From assembly GCA_963922205.1 (NCBI GenBank), contig CAWUHX010000065.1, positions 372,001 through 436,000 of the forward strand: DNA of 64,000 nt, in the 5' to 3' direction. Made by a program: the position numbers and the translations under genes. A model generated the notes under the pieces. That model had not been told where the DNA came from. It saw only the letters and a list, made by a program, of their open reading frames with translations, and ran no database searches. Positions 21,578 to 32,480 of this stretch are shown in pieces. Numbering within the stretch: the stretch's first letter is position 1; each line of letters opens with the position of its first letter. This stretch comes from Romanomermis culicivorax. Taxonomy: Eukaryota; Nematoda; Enoplea; Mermithida; Mermithidae.

Positions 21578-24500
21578 TTCGAAAAAATTTTCCAATCTTT
21601 TTTTGTGATGTACGAAAATCGATTAAAATCCGTATCACATCACCACTAAAAACGATTAGTCTTCAATATGTGTCCCAAGGTGCGTTGACTTTGCGAAAGT
21701 TTGTACATACAAATTATACGCCAGAAATCCAGTTTGACCTTGAACGAATGTGCACACAGTATGCTCGCATTATGTGCACGAACATCAAGCGAATGGTTTT
21801 CTTTAGCATTCAAAATGACATAACTCTTCAGTCAGATCATGACCAGACAAAAATATTACCTGCATGGTCATTTACACTGCATATTATAATATAAAAAATC
21901 ATCTCAATTTTTATGGTGATAAAAATACATATCGATCCATTTAATTTGAAATGATAGACGCGGCGACAACCAGAAAAGTATATTTTCTTTTGGTACGAAA
22001 TTTTGATCAAGTCGAAATAAAAATGCATAATTTTTTCATGACTAAAATCACTCGAAAAATTAAGATGCATATCCAATTTTGATGTGGGCAGAACTGTCCT
22101 CTCAATCTACCGCTCATGGACGAGAAATTTTCGTCATTGATTACAGTAATAAGCTCTACTTCCGCGTTAAACTTACTTTCATTGGATCGCTGCATCGATC
22201 ATCTTAAAATGGAGTTTGTGATTTTAAATCGCCCTGAGGGTCCCGGAACCCCCGCAGCCCCAAAAATGCAATGCACTCAACGGAATTTTTTGGGTTAAAA
22301 ATTTATTTATATTTTCCCCAAAATCTACGTAAAAATAGTCTGTTTGTGTTGAAATGCTTGTAAATATTAAGAGTGGAAAGCAAGTACTATTTCACATTTT
22401 CATAGTTTCCTGCTAAACCATACGAAACTTGGGAGCCTACTTTACAAAACTTTACTATTTTTTTAGAATAAAACTGCTACAATAGCTTTGTGTAAGCGAC
22501 TTTGAGGACGTAACCAAGTTTTTGTTATTTATGAATTTACAAGTATTTTGTAATAAACAAACTATAGTACCAAATCATGAATTTGATGAGAAAACCTGAC
22601 TGTTCATTAAACATGTTTCAGACCCTCGTCCTGGAAATTTTTCGCCCTGCATATCATTCGGAGATTCGCATGCTATCTTATTCAATTGTGTACGCTTAAG
22701 CCATCGGGCCTTTACATGATTGAACGGAATGTGATATAAAAAATTTATACTATACAGCCGACCTGATCAGAATCCAATAAGTTCAAACATTCGTTGACTG
22801 ACGAGATGTCAGCATAAACTCAGCTGCTTTGATTCAAGTTCACATAGTGTGATACAGAGCCGAAGAATTTTAAGTATACCCGAGATCCAAAGAACAATCG
22901 ACAGAGGAACCGATGAAGGTAAAGCTCAATATTCGGAAAAAAATAGTAAGCTTAAATATTACTATAATAAATGAGGAAAACTCTCTCGTCATCAGCGACA
23001 AACGGACCGACTGATAATTTTTTCCAATAACCTGATTTAATACACATAGGCGCCGCAAAAAGTTCTATCCAGATAACAAAATGATTTGCAAGAAGTTATT
23101 TTTTTGATTTTGGCCTCTTTTTGTCATGAAGGAATTCATATTTTCTCCACAGCAAAAGTCGTTTATTTCGCAGGTGTTGTGGGCCAAATCGAACTACTTT
23201 TTATCTACTGCATCTTCCATTTTCCGAACTAAATGGACTATAGTCGAAAAGTGACGAAACATTTATTGGTCCAATAGAAAATATCTCATGGACTATCGTA
23301 TCATATGGTATGAGATGCCCAATCCTTCACTGATAGCCTTGAGTATGAATTGACCATGTGTCACTCTTGATTTTGTCATTTGTTACAATGCGGGTCATGT
23401 GCTATACATCATATCAAATTGCAGTATAATAATATTTTCTTCTCTCTTGTGCCTGTCCTACACTATACATCAACAGACTGCCGTTGATCAGTCTTCCAAT
23501 AAAGTGGTACCATGTAAAATTTTTTTTACTGCAAGACTTACTCTGTATTTTATAATTATATCAGTTAACATGACAATTCAAATCAAAGCATGAGATCTGA
23601 ATACCAGAAACCCTCGACAAGACATTAATTTTCTCAACCAAATTGAGGGTTACTGTGCGAAAAAAATCAATTTTGAGGTTTCATTAGGATTTCTTACTAT
23701 CCCTAAAGGAGGGATCACCTATTCAAAAAACAATTTTATTCTTCCACTTTCCTCGCAAAGAATTGGACTCACATCAAGCTGAAGTCAATTTTTCGAAAGT
23801 CTTGAAGCATGTTACTGCATTCGTCTGAGTTTGATGATTTCCAAACGGAGTCCTTCAAATGAAAAATCGAAAATTTCGAGAATTTCTATTGAATTCCAGA
23901 AATCGAGTGATTGTTTGAAATCCATTTACAGGAAAACGGAAAGAGTTGTTCGGGTGCTCTTTGCTGCATTGAGAAGGCACTTCAATCTACTATCAACTGT
24001 GTTTTCGTTTGGCTAACTTCACGCGGTCTGAAAGAGGGTGCCTCCAATTGTAGAGCACTTTTTCACAGCTTATAACATGGACTGAAATCAGTCAGCCGGC
24101 ATTAATTTTGTAAGATTAAGAGTCACTTTCTGTACGAATCACCGCGAGGTCGGCAACCTAAAAAAGCCCCAAATTTTACCTATGTTGTTCAGTTTTTGAT
24201 GATGATTATCACGATAAAAACCATTTTACACAAAAATCCTCTTTCACCATGCAATGAGCATGTAAATTTGCAAAAATTTGCATAATGGTTGATGCTGCAT
24301 TTTCATGTAGTTCTGTCAATTTGTACTATATTTTGTTCGATTTGTCTTTAAATGATAGAACATATGTTGCGCTACATTCATGTGTCATATTTACGACAAA
24401 AAATTATTTTTTAACTTTTTACGAACGAAGAATGCAAATAATTAAAGATCTACCTGTCAAAGTTTTGTACATTCTGGTCTATAGTAAACCAAATAAGTTC

Positions 24501-25187
24501 GGGCCGAACTGAACTCTGTCGGCATAAAAAGCAATCATATTAACTTCAGTGAGCCAAAACAAGGAAAATGAAAGTACTGTTTGTGGAGCTATAGTGCTAC
24601 AAAGTGCATCATCTCATGATACATAATATTGTAATTTTGGTCAAAATGAACATTGGTACAAACATACATGCACATGATGGTCTGGGCCCCAAGCAGATTT
24701 TGACTGTCCCTCGGTAGATTCTTGCTGACACCTAGCTGATTGGATCAACCTATTGATGAGGAAGATGATGAAGGAAAATGAGAAAAAAATTGAAAGATGT
24801 CATAAAAATGAGGATGATAGCGATTTTTTAAAACAAAACATACTCGATTCCAAGGGAGTATTACTAAAAATTTAAAACTTGATGACCAAGCGAATGCTTC
24901 AGATGGAAGAATATGATGCTTGGATGTCAGAAGACTCATCGTTATGTTATCAAGAAACAAAGAAACTTCCATACTACACCCTGTCCTGGAAGACTCCCAA
25001 AAGAATTTATATGCCGTGCATGTACGGCTAAGTTTATGATTTTTCTACTGCCAAAAACACACCAACGAACCAAGATGCTTCGAGTGACGTTTTATTGGGT
25101 ATGAAACCTCTGTTCCGTAAGTATTTCGCGCTAAAGGTTTTATCGGATACGCGTATCGATATTACTGTGCTGGATGCCGCGGTTTCC
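21578..25187. other. Intergenic, dispersed repeat fragments
   Basis: The first part would hold the GCHFR promoter on the minus strand; no clear TATA box was seen. 22096-22222 pairs with 14398-14530. 23828-24010 is family H, paired with 7050-7262. About 24745-24860 pairs with 13400-13530. No gene was recognised. Confidence 0.4.
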
Positions 25188-25515
25188 CAGAAAGCATTGC
25201 GAAGCGAGATGTGTCATCATTTTGATTGGTCGAAAAAATTTATTGATTTTTACAGTTGTTTCTGGCAAATTGTCTGGCTTGGGCTTAGACTCAGGCTTAG
25301 GCTTAGGCGTAGGCGTAGGTTTACGCTTAGGCTTAGGCTTAAGATTAGGATTAGGTTTAGTCTTAGGTTTAGGCTTAGGCTTGGGCTAGGCCTGGGCTTA
25401 GGCTTGGACTCACGGTTAGGAAGGAGTAGACTACAACAGTTTTCGACGAATCAAATTGAAGGTATGAAATTTTTCCACTAATCAAATTGATGACAGATCT
25501 CGCTCCCTCATGCTT
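25188..25515. mobile_element. Palindromic MITE (family J) with TTAGGC-type core
   Basis: The left arm AGCATTGCGAAGCGAGAT...GTCATCATTTTGATTGGTCG and the right arm CAAATTGATGACAGATCTCGCTCCCTCATGCTT are inverted copies. Between them, 25275-25412 is a degenerate array of GGCTTA (TTAGGC on the same strand by shift) with variants GGCGTA and GGTTTA. A second, shorter copy is at 34691-34911. No target duplication was established. Confidence 0.65.
25275..25412 (+). repeat. Degenerate TTAGGC (nematode telomere-type) array
   Basis: About 22 hexamers, most TTAGGC, TTAGGT, GTAGGC or TTGGGC, in one orientation. TTAGGC is the established telomere repeat of many nematodes. The array sits in the centre of a palindromic MITE and not at a chromosome end, so it is an interstitial relic. 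Confidence 0.7.
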
Positions 25516-25536
25516 TGTCGGTTTCCCACCCACCAC

Positions 25537-26506
25537 CAGTGTTATTTTTTTGTGCCAAAACATGGTTTTTGGCACAAAAAAATTTGGAATGGCACAAAAA
25601 TGTTTGAGCGTTTGTGCCAATTGGCACAAAATTTTTGGCTGCTCAAACATTAAATTTCCTTGACTTTCAGACGTTTTAGGCGCTGAAAAGGCCAAAAATT
25701 TTCGGCGCTCCGCGCCGATTCAATGAATATAATATTTCCTACTCGTATATTAGACCCGAGTCCCGAACGCGAGTGATTTCTCTTCGAAACAGTGTATTAG
25801 AGTATCGTTGCAGGCTGCAGCAAACTTTACAGACTGTTAATGACCGATGAATGAAAAAATTCTGAATATTCTCTGTTCATTCAGTCAGATTCGGATTTAG
25901 AGATGAAATCCTTAATTTTTTTGTTTGATTGATTCTAATAGAAAAATATAAATCGTTAATACAGTGTTTCGACCGAAGATTTACACGATTTTAGACTTTG
26001 TTCTCTGTAGTCTTTACATTATATAAGGTAAAGTGGGGGTGATTTTGATCAGGGGCGACTTGATCAGAGTATGGCATTTGATAACTGAGATCATCAGCAG
26101 GAATGCCATACTCTGATCAAAGTCGCCCCTGATCAAAGTCACCCCACTTTGCCTCAAATATTCGCAGTCGAAAATTGAATCAATTCGAACTTCCTGAACA
26201 ATTCTAGAGTTATTCAAATTTGGTCAGCATTCCATTTCTTTTTAAGTCGCCGTAAGCTATTTTATTGCAGTTTTTTCTTATTTCACTGTCGTGGTTAGCT
26301 GAAAAATAGGTTGGGCATGATTTTTACAAAAAATTAATCCGTTAGTATCTTCAAATTGATATATTTTTATCAAACTTTTGGCCTGAAACTTTCCCACAGT
26401 TTTCAGTATGTTCCTTGTAGAAAAAATTTTTTTTGTGCCATTGGCACAAATTTTTTTGTCCTCTTGTGCCAATTGGCACAAATGTCCGTGCACAAAAAAA
26501 ACGCTG
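25537..26506. mobile_element. hAT-type element E1 (TTGTGCCAATTGGCACAAA word)
   Basis: Ends CAGTGTTATTTTTTTGTGCC and GTGCACAAAAAAAACGCTG, flanked on both sides by CCCACCAC (25529-25536 and 26507-26514), a perfect 8-base duplication. Just inside each end is a palindrome built on GTGCCAATTGGCAC. The interior carries GGCGCTCCGCGCC. No ORF of note. The palindrome at 26025-26154 is nested within it. Confidence 0.8.
26025..26154. mobile_element. Near-perfect ~130-base palindrome MITE
   Basis: The arm AGGTAAAGTGGGGGTGATTT then GATCAGGGGCGACTTGATC and AGAGTATGGCAT is mirrored on the right with very few differences, around a loop of about 25 bases. Outer ends TATATAAGG and CCTCAAATA suggest a TA target (Tc1/mariner-like), but that is uncertain. 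The small divergence between arms suggests recent activity or gene conversion. Confidence 0.7.
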
Positions 26507-26858
26507 CCCACCACCACAGTTATTTTTTTTCCTCAGTCGACCATTTTTGAGGAAGTTTTTTTGAAATTGAGGTAAATTTTTTTGTACTTAGGCTCCAATT
26601 TGAGGAAAATTTTTTTGCTGGTTTCCTGTTCGAAGGTGCATTTTACGCGTTATAAAATTGAAAATTGTTGAAATTTTCCGGCGCGAAGCGCCGGATTTTA
26701 ATTATTTAATAACTTTTTTCTATCATATTCCAATGCGCATTTAGAAAATATCATTCTAGCTAATGCTTATAGTTTTTAATTATCAAGATATTATGAATAA
26801 ATGTTTGATCCTGTGTCGTTTTTTTGAAAATTTGACGAAAAGCAAGATTTATCTCGGT

Positions 26859-27066
26859 CATACCTGTAAGACCTCCGACCAGTTGGGGGGGGGGGGGGGT
26901 AGGAAAAAGTCGAAATTTTTCCCAAAAAAGGCCAAAAAACATACACTTTTTGAAAAAATTTTTTTTCCAAACTGGGGGGGGGTTGGGGGGGAAATGATTT
27001 TGGGTACAGGGTTGGCCAAGTTGGGGGGGGGTCCTCCCCCCAACCCGCCCCCCAAGTACAGGTATG
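26859..27066. mobile_element. hAT-type MITE, family A
   Basis: Terminal inverted repeat CATACCTGTA / TACAGGTATG, flanked by a perfect 8-base duplication ATCTCGGT (26851-26858 and 27067-27074). The body holds GACCAGTTGG followed by long G runs, and GACCAAGTTGG. It sits within E2, so it is younger. Related copies lie at 31463 and 38804. Confidence 0.85.
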
Positions 27067-27387
27067 ATCTCGGTTATTTTCCCAAAGTCTTTTTGCGGTC
27101 TCTAAAAAGATTTTGACATTTGTGTGATTAAACCATTTTGGGTCCAAGTGGAAATTCTCGCTGGTTGAAGAATCAAAATCCTTGGTTGCTTTCCTATTTT
27201 TTGAATTGTAGTCTGTTCGACTGAAAATTCATTGGATTCACTAAAAAATTAAATCTTCTGTCTAGAAGAAGAAAAAAATTTATTAAATGCGAATAAATAC
27301 AAGAACAAGAGTAAATACGACTAATACAGAAAAGCTCATGGACGTGACAAAAGCACGTGCGAATTTAACTTTAAAAAACGACTCAAT

Positions 27388-27785
27388 TTAGACCGAAAAC
27401 GGCATATTGTTCGAATGAATGATATCATTGGATAGGGAATTCCAAACATCAATATTTCGCGAGCAAAAATCATGTTTTAAAGCATTAGAGTTATATTTCG
27501 ATTCATACAATTTAAATAAGTTAGAAGCGCGATAATTGAACGGACTCAAAGTGAAAAATAAGTCGGGTGGAATAACTTTAAATTTCGAAATTTAGAACAT
27601 GTAAGGTAAGTCGGTACACGTACGTCTAAATGCAAGGTCAAATCTTTATATCCAAAAAGTCTTTTTGTAAACCTTCGTTGAACTTTTTCTACCAATTTAG
27701 TATCCCCAACCAGACAAGGATTCCAGAGTGGTGAACCATATCCCAGAATAATAGAAACTAGAAAATAAAAGTTGAAAAGGTTCAT
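27388..27785 (-). pseudogene. LINE ORF2 C-terminal fragment (5'-truncated retrotransposon)
   Basis: On the minus strand two frames give the end of a non-LTR reverse transcriptase: GYGSPLWNPC, then LVEKVQRRFTKRLFG, and after a frameshift SPFNYRASNLFKLY, DVWNSLSNDIIHS and a stop at 27388-27390. This order (plexus before the EKVQRRFT motif, then a ...WNSLP...V end) is typical of CR1/Jockey-group LINEs. The insertion spans about 27270-27758 within E2, whose sequence resumes with AACTAGAAAATAAAAG. Truncated and frameshifted, so dead. Confidence 0.7.
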
Positions 27786-28517
27786 ATTCCAGCGTTACAT
27801 AATATCAAAATCCCAGAAAAATATTCGGCGCTAGGCGTCGAACAAGTCACTCATACCAATCTTTTCATTTTCTTCCCAAAGCTCAGAAAATCTGGATTTA
27901 GAAGCCTAAAACCGACGCGAATCGCATGAAATAGGAGAAGTTTGGTGGTTTTTCCGATAAACATAAGCTAATTTAATGATTTTAAAGTGAACAACCAAAA
28001 ATTTATCTGTGTAACCAAAATTTATCCCCCGGTTGCACATTGGAACCTGGGCTTTGCAGAGAAAAGTGCTGTGGTCATGTTTATACCTGTATGTCAGATT
28101 GTCAGCTGTGTTCAGAACCAGTTTTAAAATTTTATTCTTCATTGTTATCTTTTTTATCAAAGTTTACTATTTGATTTACTTGTTATGTCAAAATTAGGTT
28201 GTTTCATGTCGTCGAAGAAATATAAGAAATAAAGATTATGCCGTGGAATTATTCACTTGTTTGGCTCATGTAAACTCACTTGAATATTTATTTACAAGCA
28301 GGTCATAGCTCGAGACTTTTTGCAAAAAAATGTCGGTTTTTCGGTGGAATATGATGCAAGTTGATGAGAAACGTTAAAAAACACATCAGAAATAATATTG
28401 AGCGATTTTTAAGCAAGGAAACTGAAAAAATTGATTTTTCCTCGTGAGAAAAATATTTTTGGGGTTTTTCCTGAAATGGGGCAAAAAGTTTTCAGCAATA
28501 AAAACACTGCCCACCAC

Positions 28518-30016
28518 CAGGGTTTTTTTGCACACAGCAACCAAATTTCGGGCTGTGCTACCAAATTTTTCTGCCAGGTTGCACAGTGCAACTTGAGGCC
28601 TGACTGCTCTTTTGATTACATTATAGAGTTTTCTGTCTGGAGATGCATTTTTATGCGTTCTAAAATGGAAAAAAGTGAAAATTTTCAGGCGCTTCGCGCC
28701 GGGTTTCAATTTATTTATAATTTTTTATTATTATTCTAGTGTGCGGTTAGAAAATGTCATTCAAGTTAGTGCTTATAGATTCTAATTATCAAATTATTAT
28801 TGATAAATGTTTGATCCTGCACTGCTTTTTGACGAATTTTATTGAAAACTAACACTTTTTGGTCATTTTCCCAGAATTTTTTTGCGATCGTGATACAAAT
28901 TTTGATTTTCATGTGAATAAAACATTTTGAGAGTAAGACAATGCTAGAAATTCTTGCCGGTTGAAAGATCCAAATTCTTACTCGCTTGCATAGTTTTTGA
29001 ATTTTAGTTTGTCTGACTGAAAATTCATTAAATTCACTGAAAAATCAAACTTTCTGTCTGGGAAATAAAAGGTCGAAAGATTCATTTTCTAGCGTCCTAG
29101 AATATTGGAATTCGCAAAAATTTTCGGTGCTACGCGCCATACATGGCCACAGGGTATACATAGGGTATACATTATCCCTACCCTAAACTTTAGAGTAACC
29201 ATTTGCTATCTGGCGATTTTTGGACAAAATTACAAAAATTACAAAGAAAAATACATTGACAAAAAATAACTGATGCAAGCAATGCACAGTATATGGTTGA
29301 CAATAAGTATGAGAACATCAAAATAAGTTACTGGTTGGCAAATACACATCATCTTCCATTTCAGTATCATCCAATTTCATTTCCTTTCTTGTTTTCTTTT
29401 TTCGATTATGAGGGTCATCAGTGCGCATGTGGTTTTCTGCAACCCATGCCTTTGCATATTTTGATGCTTTGAACTGTTCCAAATCATTTGGGCCATTTAT
29501 TCTTAAGCGCATCAAAGCATCCAGGCTTATTCCTTCGAGTCTTGATCGCCTTGATGTGCGTATATGGTCAATCAACATGCTCATTTATTTATTTCAGAAA
29601 AACAATGCTTCCAGTTTTTATCACCAACATAATCCAAAAAATACGAAAAGCAAAGCAAACACATCTAAAATTGACTTTTATCATTGTCACAAAAATGATT
29701 TGCTATATGTCAATTTTAGGATTTTTCCCTACCCTAAAATTTTGACCGTGGCCATGTATGCTACGCGCCAAACAAACTACTCTAATGTAGTCATATTAAT
29801 CTTTTCATTTTCTCTCCATAACTCAGAAAATTGGGTTTTAAATGCCCAAAACCGACGCGGGTCGAATGAAATACAGGAAAACTGATTTGCGATGGTTTTT
29901 CCGATTATTTTACGCAAATTTATCGATTTTAGAGTGAGTAACTAAAAATTTATCTGCAACCAAAATTTTTCCCCAAGTTGCACACTGCAACCTGGCCTGT
30001 GCAATAAAAAACCCTG
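28518..30016. mobile_element. hAT-type element E3 (TTGCACAGTGCAA word)
   Basis: Ends CAGGGTTTTTTTGCACA and TGTGCAATAAAAAACCCTG, flanked by CCCACCAC at 28510-28517 and 30017-30024. Subterminal palindromes are TTGCACAGTGCAA and TTGCACACTGCAA. Interior landmarks GGCGCTTCGCGCC and ATAAATGTTTGATCCTG are shared with E2, F and M. Another element (29138-29760) is inserted into its second GGTGCTACGCGCC site. Confidence 0.85.
29138..29760 (-). mobile_element. Nested hAT element with transposase C-terminus
   Basis: Ends CATACATGGCCAC and GTGGCCATGTATG, flanked by a perfect 8-base duplication CTACGCGC (29130-29137 and 29761-29768). On the minus strand 29318-29584 encodes 88 residues with ISLDALMRLRINGP, then FKASKYAKAWV and a basic/acidic tail. 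The LDALMR-x-R-x-NGP block followed by A-x-x-W is typical of the C-terminal end of hAT dimerisation-type transposases. Only the C-terminal end remains, so the element is non-autonomous. Confidence 0.75.
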
Positions 30017-30382
30017 CCCACCACCGTTTTCCCGGTTGTTCAATCAACTCACTGTTTTTTTTCCACGAACATTTCCTACAAATGTGGAAAGAGGCCAAAT
30101 TTTTTTTCCACGTGTGGAAAAGTTCTTGGTTAAAAGTTTTCGTCTTAAAATCCTATGAGTTACTAAAGAAACATGTAAATATATGACTAGAAATTACAAC
30201 GAAACGCCTCATCTCACTGTTTTTTCCGGCCGGCCTTCTCCCTAAATAGGGAATAGGGTTGAAAATTTCTTTTCCATTTTCCGGGACTTAGACACTTGAT
30301 TTAACCGTTTTTGAGCTTTTTAAAGCACTCTGATAATCATAATTAATTTTTTCGATCGAACTAATTATGTCTTAAAAATTAG

Positions 30383-30721
30383 GGTATTACTGCAGCTGGT
30401 GCACACTAGCTTATAGTGTTATAAATGCTAAGTATATATATATATATATATATACAGTATATTTGTTAAAATTATTGATTAAGCACTGTAATAATCTAAG
30501 CCTAAGTCTAAGCCAAAGCATAGGCATAAGCTTAACCTTAGGCTTAGGCCTGGGCTTAGGCTTAGACTCAGAGTTAAACTTAGGCTTAGACTTAGCCTTA
30601 GACTTAGGTCTGGGCTTAGGCTTAGGCTTAGATTATTGCAGTAATCAATGATTAGGCCTAGCCTATACAATACTTATGATTATAACGCTATAAGGTGGTG
30701 TGCACCAGCTGCAGTAATACC
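30383..30721. mobile_element. Palindromic MITE (family K) with TTAGGC-type core
   Basis: Terminal inverted repeats of about 40 bases (GGTATTACTGCAGCTGGTGC and its complement), flanked by AAAATTAG / AAAATTAA, a 7/8 target duplication. The centre (about 30495-30645) is a degenerate array of CTTAGG/CCTAAG hexamers running in both directions. A (TA)n run at 30430-30455 lies in the left arm. The ends share nothing with family J, which also holds such an array. Confidence 0.75.
30495..30645. repeat. Degenerate TTAGGC-type array, bidirectional
   Basis: Starts as CTAAGCCTAAGTCTAAGCC on the + strand, then switches to CTTAGGCTTAGGC units. The head-to-head switch gives the array itself a fold-back character. 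Unit variants (TTAGAC, TTAGCC, TTGGGC) show age. Confidence 0.65.
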
Positions 30722-31462
30722 AAAATTAAATTTGAATTTTGTGTTCATAAATCGTAATTCCTAGAAATTTATCATTTTAAAAATTTTAAAACCACCAGTA
30801 ATTTGTTCGTCACCTTTCTTAAATTTGGCCGAAAAGCAATAAGTCAGATGCGTAAAAATTTTCCAAAAATACTTCCATATGAAGCTTCTGAATTCAATTC
30901 ACGTTAATGGAAGGAACAAACGCTTCAAAAAGTTTAGAAAGTTGACGTGCTAATCTTTCACAAAAAATAAATGAAGGAAAAAGTGCGTATCTTCATTAAA
31001 TATAAAGCTATAATATTGAAGATTGATCATTCAACATGAAATAAAATGTTTGAGATGATGAAAACTATTAAAGATTAAATGGTAAATGAAGGTAGACGTG
31101 CTAAGAGCCGCTCCTCAGCTTGATAATAAATAATTATGATTATTAAAGTTATAACCGGCGCTTTGCTGAGATTTATACATTCTAAAATGCACCAAAATGC
31201 ATCTTTTCTGTGTGAAAACCCCAAATTTTTTTCCCACAGTTGTGGGAAGAGCTCAAAATTTTTTTCCACATTATAGTGAAATGTGGAAATAAAACAGTGC
31301 TTCAGTTGCCTCTGGCGGTTTTTCTGCGGTTTCTTTCACTATTTTGCATTTTTTTGCCAAGATTTTTTGTCTTTTTTTTGTTGGTTGTCGCGTTTTTCAC
31401 TTACCTCTCAGCTATCACGCCATCGCTTTTTCCTGGAAGATTTTCCCCCATGAGGACCGAAC

Positions 31463-32480
31463 CATACCTGTAAGAGGTCCGACCAGTTGGGGGCCTGGGT
31501 TTTTTTGCACAAGCCAGGTTGCAATGTGCAACTTATAAAAAATTTTTAGTTACGCAGATAAATCTTTGGTGGCTCACTCTAAAATCAAAAAATTTGGTCA
31601 ATTTTATCGGAAAAACCATCGCAAGCTAGTTTTCTTGTATTTCACTCGACGCGCGTCGGTTTTAGGCTTTTAAAACCCAATTTTCTAAGTTTTGGAGAGA
31701 AAATGAACAGATTAGTACGACTAGACTGGAGTAATTTTTTCGGTACGTAGCACCAAAAATAATTCCTGAATTTAAATATTCTAGAACGTATTTAAACCTT
31801 AATTAATTTTAATTTAATAAAATTAATTGATTCGTCTTAAAATTTCTTTCCAGCTATTATTTCCCAGAGAGGAGGTTTGATTCTCAGTGAATTTAACTAA
31901 AATTCACAAACTAGGCAAACGAGTAAGAATTTAAATCTTTCCACAGGCAAGAATTTCTAGCATTGTCTTACACTCAGAATGTTTCAATCACATGAAAGTC
32001 AAAATTTTTATAAAGATGGCTAAAAGATTTTGGGAAAATGACCGAGAAAAATGTTAGTTTTCATCAAATTCGTCAAAAAACAATACAGGATCAAACATTT
32101 ATCCATAATATGTTGATAATTAGAACTATTCTAACCGCGCCCTAGAATAATTCAAAAAATTATAAACGAATTGAAACTTGGCGCAGAGCGCCGGAAAATT
32201 TTCACGTTTTTTATTTTAGGACGCATAAAAATGTTTCTCCGGACAGAAAACTCTTTAACCTGGTCAGAAGGGCAGTCAGGCTTGTAGTTGCACTATGCAA
32301 CTTGGCAGAAAAAAATTGGTTGCACAGTTCAAAACTTGGTTGCTGTCTGCAAAAAAACCTGTTTGGGGGGTGCGAAAAATGTCGAAAATTCCAAAAAAGC
32401 AATTTTTTCCTAATTTTTCCGAGTTGGGGGGGGGGGGGTGGATAGAGGATTGACCAAGTTGGGGGGGGGGGTTCATTTGT
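31463..32480. mobile_element. Family A MITE split by an inserted E3-like element (F)
   Basis: The left fragment begins CATACCTGTAAGAGG at 31463 and runs to GACCAGTTGGGGG. The right fragment resumes at 32362 and continues with family A text (GACCAAGTTGG then a G run). Element F, 31494-32361, is an inverted E3 relative: ends CCTGGGTTTTTTTGCAC and GCAAAAAAACCTG, word TTGCACTATGCAA, core TTGGCGCAGAGCGCC. Its flanks GTTGGGGG / TTTGGGGG are a 7/8 duplication of family A sequence. The right end of family A itself is lost. Confidence 0.7.

Larger units (their letters stand above)
26515..28509. mobile_element. hAT-type element E2 with two nested insertions
   Basis: Begins CACAGTTATTTTTTTTCC directly after CCCACCAC and ends CAATAAAAACACTG directly before CCCACCAC at 28510-28517. 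The subterminal word is TTTTTGAGGAAG. The interior (about 26640-26830) matches E3, F and M, with CCGGCGCGAAGCGCCGG and AAATGTTTGATCCTGTGTCG. A family A element (26859-27066) and a truncated LINE (about 27270-27758) are inserted in it, which explains the extra length. Confidence 0.75.
30050..31299. mobile_element. Element E4 (TTTCCACGTGTGGAAA word)
   Basis: The left end CACTGTTTTTTTTCCACG and the right end GTGGAAATAAAACAGTG form inverted repeats. Subterminal palindromes are TTTCCACGTGTGGAAA and TTCCCACAGTTGTGGGAA. Its interior, read in reverse, is clearly homologous over more than 500 bases to the element at 45543-46553, although that element has different end words. Flanking 8-mers (AATCAACT, CTTCAGTT) match only weakly. 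A palindromic MITE (30383-30721) is inserted in it. Confidence 0.6.

Noticed and set aside
25095..25481. Frames encoding long LGLGLG / LRLRLR runs
   Set aside because: They are translations of the TTAGGC-type array and not proteins.
26763..27147. Glycine/proline-rich frames on both strands
   Set aside because: They read through the G and C runs of a family A MITE and its flanks; no gene.
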